Below are positions 54,563 through 64,000 of a stretch of DNA of 64,000 nucleotides, piece after piece (position 1 is the first letter of the stretch; each line of letters opens with the position of its first letter). The DNA comes from Phanerochaete sordida (Eukaryota > Basidiomycota > Agaricomycetes > Polyporales > Phanerochaetaceae). The stretch is from positions 1 through 64,000 of the forward strand of contig BPQB01000012.1 of the NCBI GenBank assembly GCA_019973155.2. Reading direction: 5' to 3'. Position numbers and translations under genes: made by a program. The notes beneath the pieces were generated by a model. That model did not search any database. It was given only the letters and a program-made list of their open reading frames with translations, and was not told where the DNA came from.

Positions 54563-57500
54563 ATCCGCCTCCGGCGCGGAGGGGATTTGGAGGATGACAT
54601 GCGCCCTTGAAGGGGAGGGGGATCGTGACGACCACGAGTCGCTGCTGGACGTTATCGGTCACGTGATGTTGTTACCTGCGTGTCCCGTTCTGTCGACTGA
54701 CTGCCCACTGGTACGAGGTGATGACGACGCGGTCGACCGTACCTATAAAACGGTAAGATCGTCTACCTACTACGCTATCATCTTCGCTAATTTCTTCCTC
54801 TAGTTTTCTGTAGATATCGTTCTTGTTCAGTCCTATTCGCATCGAAAGAGACGGGGGGACGGCTGAGTTCGCGCAGGGTTGTTCGACGAGGTCTGGCCAG
54901 CCTCGGCGAGTAATCGTGCGCGTACTCAGCTGTCTTGAAGATCAGGTAAGCTCTTATGCACGAGATTCGATATCAGTACTGACGTCCCCACATACTGCAG
55001 GACTTTTGAGGTCAAGCTTTGCATTCGAAGGAGAAGTCGACGTAGGTGCGTGATGTACGTCTGCGTGATATCTCACAAGCTGACAACTCTGCACAATCAG
55101 ACATTGTCGCGATCGCATGATATCCGACCCATATTCTAGCAATTTTCGAACAAGGTATGACTATCCGCCTCTGTTGAAGTTGCTGTGAAAACCGCGATTC
55201 ACCTCCTCAGTCTGTCCGAGTAGTCCCCCGTGACGTCACCCGAAATCCTCGCACATCCCACAGGCACCGCCCATCGAAGGCCCGCCACCCCACCCATCCA
55301 GGCAACCAATTTCCCTAACCCGGCGCGAAAGACGTGCGCATCACGCGCCGCGCAGATCATTGCAGCTGCGGCGTGACAGCGGGTCGTGCAAGCGACGATG
55401 GCGCGTCCGCCGGCTGATAAATTGCAAGAACGTGCGGGGCCCCTGCTGACGTCGCGCGCCTTGTGGCGGACGTGCGCCGACGCGCCAGCGATCGGTGGCG
55501 GGCGGCGGCGGCGGCGGGCCTTGTGTGACGCGGCGTAGGCTTCGAGTGCGCTGCGTTGATCAGGCCTTCAGGTGTCTTCGTGCGCATACCAGTACATCAT
55601 TCATCAGCGCTTCAGCGAGCACGGCGCGTATCACATCGCGTGGCATCCCGACGCGCGTCGTGCGTCCGCCCAAAGGTGTCCGGCGCGCACGGCGGCGCCG
55701 ATGCGATCACCGCCCCCGCCCCCGATCCCGCCCCTGGTTTCCCGGCTTTAGATATGCGGCCGCTGATGCGTACTCCTCACCGCCCTTTCCTGCATGTTCC
55801 CCCACTACCACCTCCCTCTTCCACTTCGTACATTCTGCATCCACTACCCTCGGACTTACACCCAATTGTGCCGTTCCATAGTCATTGATCGGTGCAGTGC
55901 TGCGTGAGTACTACAGGGTGCAAACCATATCTGCATCGTGACCGGCTCGGATATATGCGCATATATGCGGCCAATTCTGGAGTCTGGACAACGGAGATCG
56001 TTCTCTGCACGCCCCTTGCAGTTAAATCGTCTTTCTCGCTCGTCCGCGACAAGACAGCATCGATAGTGAGAAGATACACGCACTGCAGAGCTTCAAGCCC
56101 CAAGCTTTCAAGCTTCAGCTTCAAGCCTCAGAACCAGGCTGCGATAAGCCCCTGGTGCGTCATGACTGCGGGCATGTCGCGCCAGGGCGACGCTGCCGGA
56201 GTGCCGGCGGCGGCGGTCACTTGAAGGACCTTCTACGCCGCATCGTGCGCCGTGCCTTGGTCTGCAGACAGGTATGGAATTGAGTTCAATTTCGCAGCGA
56301 TAGATGATTCGCGCTTGCGCAGGGGATCGAAGAACCTGGTCAACAATGTCAAAGCGTGCTGTGCACGTACGGTGTCGGCGCGACGTGCTGAAAGGCCCCT
56401 GCCTTGGGGCAGTTCGATGTGGCGCTACAAGAAATGTTGCCGCGAATTGCCACCCCGCCGCCTCCGCAGTCTATTCCACAGGTCTCAACGACTGAATGGA
56501 TGGCGGGGACCCGAGTCACATTTGCTCATCGCCTCCGTTCCTGCCTATGCAACTCTGCTCTACGACGAACGACACGTAATACCACGCACCTCGAACGACG
56601 CAGCCCGTCCCAGGCTCATTCCACCGTCGGGGCACTAGACCAAAACAGTCGCGGGAGCACTAGCACTCCCGACATTTAAACACCGCACCGTTCATGATCT
56701 CCGCGCGGCTGGATTTGTTTCGGCGCGATCAGGTGTGTGATTGGGCTAGTGCAAGATGTCGATGAACTGCGATACATGAGGAGGTGTGTGCGCAACTTGT
56801 TGGAGCTGCGTCGCGACCTGACGACGGTGGTGGCGCTCAGCAGCACGCGGCTCGCATGGCGAGGCCAAGACAACGTTGCGCAGCTGACCGCGTCATAGCT
56901 GTGAGCGCCAAGTCGAGGGTCGTCGGGCACGCTGCGTGCCAAAGGCGGCGTACACGTAAAGCGCTCTCCACCTGTCAGGCAAGGCACCCGCGTGAACTCT
57001 GCCAGCGCCGGCGCGATCGGGAGTCTCGGACACACCCTGCGCTGCGAGCACTGTGCGGCGTGCAGGGCACGCCGCCGCCGTGCGCGAGCCTGCGTCGCGC
57101 GCGGCCTGGCGGGTGGGCCTGTGCTGCCGCGTTGGGCCGTGCGCAGGCGGGCTTGGCCCGCGCAGACACGATCGGGCGCGCGATAACGCGACGTGGCGGG
57201 GGTGCGCCATCCGGGCCGGCTCATCTGGAGGATCGTCGCCCGCGCGTATGGCAACTGGCCCACACTCCCTGCGCCGCGCAGCCGCCGGGGCCGTCCTGTC
57301 TCCTGGCCACGCCTGCGCTGGCGCGCGCCGCTGGCCTGTGCGGCGGGCGGGCGACGGCAGCCAGGTCTGTGGCCGCAGGTGGCGCGGGGGCTGGGCGACG
57401 GGGAAGGCAGCTGCATCGCTCGCGCTGCGCAGGGAGAAGGCCGGGGCGACATTAGCTTTCGAACGTAGGCAGGGCGTGCCACGATCCAGGCCATGACTCA

Positions 57501-57698
57501 GTCGAGGGGGTCTTCCCTGTCCCTGCCCACGTAAGGTTGCCCGCCCTCGCAACCCAAACTTTCGCGACGTCTTGCGCTGCCAGCCAGCATATAACTTGTC
57601 CAGCTCGTCCGCACCCGCGGTGCCGGCCCCTGGTCTCCTCCAGCTCTCCCTCTCCACCGCGCGCCCGATTCGGCGCCCGCAGCACGCACAGACACGAG
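54563..57698. other. long intergenic region without recognised gene
   Basis: Three kilobases with no recognisable protein. A CCTATAAAACGG TATA-like site at 54740-54751 could mark a decayed promoter or LTR. From about 56800 the DNA becomes very GC-rich; large minus-strand frames there (and continuing into the next gene) look like compositional artefacts. The last few hundred bases should hold the promoter of the zinc-finger gene. Confidence 0.45.
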
Positions 57699-59135
57699 AT
57701 GGCGAGCCACACGCAGGCAGGGTACGCAGCCGCCGGGGGCAGTCGCGGCGGCCGCTGCGTGGACGGATCCTCCGCCGCGCACGCAGCAGCCGCCCAAGGG
57801 TCCACTCGCAGGACTCGGACTGGCATTGACCCCAGCGGGCGAGCGGCCGGCCTGAGCACGCCTCCCAGCGAGCGCGGCGCCACCGGCACAGCGCCCGCCA
57901 GCCCGCCCCCGCCCGGCAGCACGACTGCCCCATCCGTCTGGGCCCCTCCGTCGCTCTTCGCCTCCAGCCTCGCCCTCCATCATCCGCCGCAATGCCATCC
58001 TCTCTATAAAGGCCCTGTGCAGCTCCCACTGGCTGCACCACCAACAGCGACCTCGGCGCACTCGCAGCCTCTGCCCTACGCTCTCCACCTCTACAGCGCG
58101 CACCCCGCGTCCTACTACCCAGCGTCCTCCATGGCCATCCCACCCGCACCGCGCTTCGAGGCCCCGGCAGACGCACAGCCGTTCGACCCGCACGCTGCGC
58201 TTCCCGCGCAGCAGCCCCAGCCGGTGCTGCCGGCGCTGTCCGCGCCAGACGAGCCGCGCCGCTCCTCGAGCCCGAGCTCGAGCGAGCACGACGACGAGAC
58301 CAAGGCGACGCGCCCGAAGAAGCGGCACGCGTGCATCATGTGCCACAAGTCCTTTGACCGGTGCGTACGCTCCACACCCGCGCGCCGCGCCCCGACTGAC
58401 GACGCGCCCAGCCCCAGCACCCTGAAAAAGGCAAGCCTGCATCGGTGGCACCCCGTCATTTTGCTGACTCTTTCGCTCTAGCATCTCCTGGTCCACACTG
58501 GCGAGAGAGGTGCGTCCCAGACACCTTCGTGCGCGTGCTTGCTGACCCTAGCTTTAGCCTACGAGTGCACGAACTGCAACCGCCGCTTCAGCGTCGGGTC
58601 AAACCTGCGTCGCCACCAGCGCCGCTGCGTCCCAGCAACGGAGGCCCCGTCGGCGTCAGAGTCGACTATGGCCGGCACCTCAGAGGGCAGCAACGCGCCC
58701 GAGCAAGCACCATCCGCCGCGCCCTCGTCGTCCGCGTCCGCGGGGCCCAGCGCACCGATGCCGCGCGGGCGCAAGCGGCGCACGAGCACGCCCGACGCGC
58801 CCACCACGCCCTCGACCGCCGCCTCGTCATCCACCTCCACCGCGGACGCGCCGCGCCCGAAACGGCGACGACGCGCGCCGTCGCCGTCGCGCTGGGTGCC
58901 GGAGAGCCTGCGCGCGTTCGACCTGACGCCGTACGCGAAGGCGACGCCGGTGCCGCTGCCGCCCGTCGCGCCGCACGGCGCGCTCGAGGAGCGCGACAGC
59001 TTCGTGCGCTACGACGCGCGCGCGGGCGCGCGGCTGTACCACCCGAGCGGGTGGACCGGCCGCCTGCCCGGCCCTGCGCTCCTCGAGCCCGAGGGCCTCG
59101 GCGGCGCGATGGGCGCGCGGATGCTCATCATCTAG
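57699..59135 (+). CDS. C2H2 zinc-finger transcription factor
   Basis: Four exons (57699-58360, 58412-58430, 58482-58509, 58558-59135) give 428 residues. After a Pro/Ala/Ser-rich N-terminal half and an acidic SSEHDDE patch, two adjacent zinc fingers are assembled across three introns. The first (CIMCHKSFDRPSTLKKHLLVH) is C-x2-C-x12-H-x3-H. It is joined by the classical HTGERAYE linker to the second (CTNCNRRFSVGSNLRRHQRRC), which ends in Cys. A basic GRKRR and PKRRRR follow as probable nuclear localisation signals. The 58431-58481 intron has a GC donor (AAG then GCAAGC). Two tandem fingers of this kind are common in basidiomycete regulators; the target is unknown. Confidence 0.85.
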
Positions 59136-59572
59136 AGGGGCGCGCGGGCGGGGCTCGGATAGATGGCGGCGGACTGCTTACGATTTAGACACGTCTTACA
59201 TGCCTTCACGACTCGATATGTACGCTCTTCATGACCGCTGTATTTTGCTCTTTCCTGCGCCGGTTTTGCTCTTTTATTCGCGCCTGTAGCCACTATCGCT
59301 ATCTTTCTGCTTCTCATAATGACCTGTCTAGCCTGTGTCAGCCCAGTACTTACAGTTCAGCGTTTCGCCGGAATGAACGTCGATCCCCTATGCGCGCGCG
59401 TCCCAAAGCGGTGGATAAATAGCGTCCAGGCGTACACGACACACCGTCCGGGCGCACGCCTGCAGAGCCCATCACGAAGCACAGATCATAACGACCCGGG
59501 GATCACCAGCACAGGGGCGCACGCCCCGCGCACCCGCGCCCCTCTCCTCGCACGCGCGCGCGCGCCGGCGCC
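59136..59572. other. intergenic region between convergent genes
   Basis: Holds the 3' ends of the zinc-finger gene and the GH99-like gene. No further gene is seen. Confidence 0.5.
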
Positions 59573-62500
59573 TCAGCTGCGCTTCGTGAACTTGCTGAAC
59601 AGCTTCTCGCCCGTCGCGAGCCCCGCTAGTGTTCGCGCGCGTTCGTCAGCTCTGCGTCACTGCACGCTGCAACCGCAGGAGGAGGAGGAGCGCTCACTTT
59701 GCGCGAGGCTCCCAATGCGCCCGCCGGGGAGCATGCCCGTGAGGCCGCCCGCGGGGCTGCCCGGCGGCCGCTGCTGCTGGGGCTGCTGGCCGGGGTAGCT
59801 CGACCAGCCGCCCGGACGCTGCGGCGGCGGGGGGAAGTTGGGGGCGGTGCCGGGCGGGGACGTCGGCGGGCCGTAGGTGCTCGGCGGGTAGCCTCCTGCG
59901 CGTAGCTTGAGCGTCGCGCCCGCACAGTCAGAGAACGCGCTCACCGTAGCCCTGCTGCTGTCCGTACGGCGCGTACCCATACTGCGGCTGCTGCCCGCCG
60001 TACGGCGCGGGCGCACCGTACGGCTGCGGCTGCGGCGGCCCATACGCGTCGCCGCCGTACGAGTCGCCGGGGTAGCCCGTCTGCGCCTGCGGGAACGCGA
60101 AGCCGGGCTCCGCATTCTGTGCACCGTACGCTGAGGACGGGCGCGGAGGGAGCGGCGGCGTCGACGTCGTGGGATATGGTGGCCCGTAGCCCCCGTGCGA
60201 TTGGTGCGGCTGGTGCTGTTGGTGCTGGCCGTGCGCGTGCGGCGGTTGTGGGCTGTGCGGGCGCGGGCGGTGGCTCTGGTAAGGGGTATACGGGACGTTT
60301 AGCGTCGGCGATGTTGGGGCGTGCGGCGCAGCTGGGGCGCCCCATTCCGGCGGAGGCCACGCCGTCTGCGACCACGGCCCCGGCGAAGGCGACGGTGCGG
60401 ACGGCTCAGGGAACTTGGTCGACGAGTCTGAGTCTTGGCGTACTGGCTCGCCGGGAGGGGTGTGTGACGTCTGTATGTGCGGAGGTTGCGGGTGCGGCGA
60501 CTGCGTCTGCGGCGGGTGCAGCGTCGTCGGAGTGTACCCCGGGAACGGCGCGTTGGCACACGAACCGGGGCGCCCTGGCGGGGACGTCGGACGGGACGAC
60601 GGATGCGAGGGCGGCCGCCCAGAGTGCTGTGGCGGTGCGTCCATCCGTGCAGATGTCGGTGAAGATATGCTGGCGCGGTTGAAATCATTCGTGAGACCTC
60701 CAACGTCAAGAGATGGTCGCGGCGCAAGGGGCGGCGGCTGAGGGCGTGAGGTCGCTGGTACAGGTGGCGGAGCGCTGCCAGACGGTCCCGCGCCCGATGG
60801 ACGTGACATCGACGGACGCGAAGCCAGAGGCACGGGCGGTCGGTCGGGCGAGCGATGCGGCGATGCGTTCAATGCGCCGACGACGCCGACAGCAGCACCG
60901 ACAGCGGCAGCAGCCTCAGGCCGAGGGCCCATCGGCGGAGGAGACATCGACTGCGCAGGCTCGGCTGGTCGAGGCGCGATCGGGGGCGGTCCTGACGTTG
61001 AGGGGCCTGCGACAGCCTGCTGGGGCGCAGCCGCGGGCTCGTCCGCTTCGAGAGTGTAGGGAGGCGGTGGAGGCTCGTCCGCGCCGCCCTTCTCACCCGT
61101 AAGCTTCTGCCATTCCTCCCACGTTTGGCTCTTCTCTCCGGAACCCGACGGATCCGCCTTCTCTTCGTAGCGGGGCCGCGTCGACCAGTAGTCATCGAGT
61201 TCCTTCGACGGGAAGGTCTCGTGCACCATGCGTTCGCCGCGCAAGCCTTCAGCAATGAAACCTGCGATGCGCATGTACCAGTCTGGAGGAAGGTCGAAAC
61301 CATCTTCGTCGAGCGCCATAAAGTTGTACTTGTCATGCACCGGTACTTGTCTCTTCTTGGACACAACAGGCATGAACGCAGTTCCCTCGTCGTATCTTGC
61401 CGTTGCTTCAGCAACATGAGCGGCGGAGTGCCAGAAGCGGACTCACTCGTCCCACATTGCACCGTACACGGTGCGCACACCCAGTCGCTTCACATTCCAC
61501 ATTTGCCTCCAGAGGAAGCGACCGCCAAGACGCTTGATGCCGTTCCAGCTCCATTTGCCTTCGGACAAATTGAATCCCTAATCGAGACATTCAGTGTGCG
61601 CCACACATGAGCCCGCCACGAGGCACTGACCGAGCCTCCTGGCAAGATTACGGGAATGTAATCGATGTGCCTCCGGTTCGGAACGCCCTGGTCAAACTCC
61701 TCGTTGCGCTTGTTGATTAGCTCGACATCCCCTTTGATGTTGTGCTCCGCAAACCAGTCTGCGCCGTCTGGATCGCCATACCTGCCAATGGTCCATGGGG
61801 ATATCGCGTCGAAGCACTCTAGCCATACATTGACGAACTCGGGGTTGCGATCCGCATCGCTGGTGGAGGTGCGCCAGTGAGCAGGCCCGCCGCCCATGAT
61901 GTACACGCCTCCGGGCGTGTTATTCCGGAGGAAGTCTGTCACCGCCCGCACAGTCGCAGGGTCGTGATTCTGGTCACTCATGCCGAAGCCCCAAAGGGTA
62001 ACGACAGGCTTGCCCTTCTCCTTGAGGTATGCCGGGCTGTCGAGCGCGCGCTGCTCTCGGAGAAGATGGATCCAGTCTTTCTCTATGACGCGCTGAATGC
62101 GGTCCGGCGCGACACCGGAGATGTCGTACCTGCGGGGATGTGTTGGTGCATGTGCGCGCAAGGGAGGGGCAGAACGTACATGATGGCATAAACGCGGCCC
62201 TCCTTCTCCGCAGCGCGGCGTACGAGTTCGCCGACCTCGTCGCGCTGGTCGCGGATGGCTTGGTTACCCTGTTCGATGTCGCATTGGCCGAGGAAGCGCT
62301 GCAGGAACGCGCCATCCACGCCGTGGCGGGCCATCCAGTGGAAGTGGCGCTCGACGGTGCGCGCATTGCGGGACGAGAAGAGAAAGGCTTGCTCCCCGTT
62401 TGCGTACTTGAGGCCGGGAGCCGGAAAAAGCTCTGAGGGGGAGTACTCGGAGGTATCTGGCCAGAGATCGGTATTGGGCCGTCCACCGTCAGGGATGGGG

Positions 62501-62853
62501 TAGGTGAACCAATGCAGCCAGCCATGATGGTGTGGATCCAGCGGTTTCCCGTCGCCCGGACAGGTAAACCATCCCTGATAGCCTACGAGGAACTTGTCCT
62601 GTATCGTAGATGGGTCTGCTCGCTTCAGGGTCTTTCCAGCATGCTCGCCGGAGGAGGCCATCGTCAGGAGAAGGAACGAGGCAATGGCGAGGGATAGACT
62701 GAGCAGATGTTTCAGCAGGTCAGGCAGGTCGTTGTCCGTTGTCAGAGAGAGGCCAGGATGAAGGTGAGAGGCAAGACAGAGACAGTCTGGATTGAGAGCC
62801 GCAGCTGCCTGTGCTGCCCTGCGAGGCGGCGCGCTTGGCCCGCTGACGCTCAT
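59573..62853 (-). CDS. GH99/GH71-like glycoside hydrolase-type protein with Pro-rich tail
   Basis: Six exons (62853-62180, 62129-61631, 61577-61447, 61395-59945, 59895-59698, 59625-59573) give 1001 residues. A hydrophobic segment (LLSLSLAIASFLLLTMA, about 50-66) would act as signal anchor. The catalytic-type domain follows: FLVGYQGWFTCPGDG, WMARHGVDGAFLQRF, VYAIMYDISG, GGGPAHWRTS and MWDEYDEGTAFMPVV, as in fungal proteins often annotated xylosidase/arabinosidase and placed in the GH99/GH71-like superfamily. From about residue 500 on it is Pro-rich, then Gln/Tyr/Gly-rich (YGYAPYGQQQGYG), and ends FSKFTKRS. The last intron (59697-59626) was chosen because it has a CTGAC branch site and keeps the conserved-looking C-terminus. 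Substrate is unknown. Confidence 0.78.
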
Positions 62854-62950
62854 TAAGCATTACCACGTAGCGAGCCTATCCTCCAGCCAGCATCGACCAT
62901 CGTCCTTCACCGTCTCCCTTGTCGACGACGACTCTTTTCGCATCGCCGCA
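62854..62950. promoter_or_regulatory. short divergent promoter
   Basis: Only 97 bp separate the ATG of the GH99-like gene (minus) and that of the kinase gene (plus). If the GH99-like protein starts at an internal ATG such as the one at 62662, the spacer would be longer. Confidence 0.5.
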
Positions 62951-63848
62951 ATGGACCAGATCGCCTCCGACCTCGCCGACTTCCTCGTGACGCGCTTTGC
63001 GACGTTCGTGACTCTCCGCCCGCCTCGCCTCGCCTCACGCTAACTCAAGAGCGGCGATGGCTGCACACGACGTCCAGGATCCCAGCCACGCACCGACTTA
63101 TCGTAGGAATCGCCGGAGTTCCCGCGTCGGGCAAATCCACACTCGCACAGATGCTTGTCGACCACACGAACGCGCTGCTCAGCGGCACTCCGGACGAGGG
63201 TGCCGCGATCCTCGTAGGCCTGGACGGCTGGCACCTCACGCGGGCGCAGCTCGACCAGTTCCCGGATGCGAAGCTCGCGCATGACAGGCGCGGGGCGCAC
63301 TGGACCTTCGACGGCCAATCCTACGTCGAGTTCGTCAGGGAGCTTCGAGTGCCGCTGAACACGCTCGCCGCCGCGGCTGGAGGGCAAGAGGCCGTCATCT
63401 ACGCCCCCTCGTTCTCCCATGAGCTCAAAGACCCTGCACCACGCGCAGTCGCCATACATCCAAAACATAGGATCGTCATTATTGAGGGGCTGTACACGTT
63501 CCTCGGTATCGAGCCATGGGTTGAAGCCGCACAACTGCTGGACGAGAGGTGGTGGGTGGGTATCAGCGAGGAGGAGGCGAAGGAGCGGCTTGTAAAGCGG
63601 CATGTCATCAGCGGCGTTGCAAAAGATCTGGAGGAAGCGGTATGGAGGGCGACAGAAAATGATGCTCCGAGTACGTCGTCCACCGCTCTCTCGTATGACA
63701 TATGCTGAGCGATCTGCTGGTCATAGACGGCCGTTTCATCAAAGAGAACATGCTACAACCAACGAGGATCATATCCAGCGTAGAAGACCCAGTGTTGAAG
63801 TCGCCGGGATTATCATGTCCGACCAGCTTGCCCCAACACCTGTCATGA
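62951..63848 (+). CDS. P-loop kinase, YFH7/uridine kinase-like
   Basis: Three exons (62951-63007, 63052-63670, 63727-63848) give 265 residues. The Walker A loop VGIAGVPASGKSTLA lies near residue 40. It is followed by LVGLDGWHLTRAQLDQF (a DGFH-like substrate loop of uridine/pantothenate kinase relatives), APSFSHELKDP, RIVIIEGLYTFLG (Walker B region) and KERLVKRHVISG with lid arginines. The C-terminus reads NGRFIKENMLQPTRII. This fits the fungal YFH7 family of putative ATP-dependent kinases whose substrate is not known. A 44-nt first intron with a GCTAAC branch site joins the start to the body. Confidence 0.88.
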
Positions 63849-64000
63849 CAAAGGGAAAAGCGAGTAAGCCAGAGCGCAGACTCGCCCTGTGCCGAATACT
63901 CAGTGCAAATGTTGTATTACAATCCGAATGCTATTGCTACACAGAAGGCGTGAACGAGGGTATATGGTGGTCGTCGGCTATCGTACAGTCGAGGCTGTTT
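63849..64000. other. end of window, no gene recognised
   Basis: Only 152 bases remain after the kinase stop; they presumably include its 3' end. Confidence 0.5.

Noticed and set aside
56676..58496. Large minus-strand frames (272, 427 and 332 codons)
   Set aside because: They run antisense to the zinc-finger exons in very GC-rich DNA, are Arg/Ala/Gly-rich and overlap each other; the plus strand has spliceable zinc fingers.
1..64000. CRISPR arrays, rRNA or bacterial operons
   Set aside because: No regular spaced repeats or rRNA-like sequence were seen, and the genes are eukaryotic with spliceosomal introns.

Overview
The window is nuclear DNA of a filamentous basidiomycete, most likely an Agaricomycete. 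The genes carry many short introns (mostly 44-70 nt, GT-AG with CTNAC-like branch sites). The host proteins are fungal (OPT transporter, PSP1, an Mtf2-like mitochondrial protein, Rgp1, CSN7), and the mobile elements are families typical of mushroom-forming fungi. All gene models below were spliced by hand from reading frames and splice signals.

Layout. (1) 1-9 kb is a nest of broken elements. A Ty1/copia remnant is followed by a hAT transposase that is interrupted by a TIR element (3530-7479). That element holds a second TIR element (3765-6591), and a Tc1/mariner copy (2002-3529) sits exactly on its left target-site TA. (2) 9-20 kb is a decayed Ty3/gypsy element, split within its pol gene by DNA carrying a second hAT transposase. 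(3) 20-25 kb holds a TIR element without a recognised transposase, a diverged repeat copy and gene-free DNA. (4) 25.9-32.2 kb is a compact three-gene cassette: a FEN1/XPG-type nuclease with a tail of SUMO-interaction-like motifs, a Crypton-like tyrosine recombinase transcribed convergently to it, and a SAP-domain protein transcribed divergently from the recombinase. This is the most interesting part of the window. (5) 33.5-37 kb is a truncated gypsy element; 37-39.1 kb is a dead RecQ-type helicase; 39.7-39.9 kb is a solo mariner end. (6) From about 40.3 kb the DNA changes to gene-dense euchromatin with eight intact host genes: OPT transporter (+), PSP1-domain protein (-), Mtf2-like mitochondrial protein (-), RGP1 (+), CSN7 (-), C2H2 zinc-finger factor (+), GH99/71-like protein (-) and a P-loop kinase (+).

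How it fits together. The left 40 kb looks like a repeat-rich island where old copies are inactivated, mainly by G:C to A:T changes such as Trp or Arg codons turned into stops. The nuclease and recombinase genes in the middle of the island are, in contrast, open and retain their catalytic residues. This suggests they are younger, mobile or under selection. The host genes on the right are ordinary housekeeping loci, with short divergent promoters at 48.14-48.31 kb and 62.85-62.95 kb.
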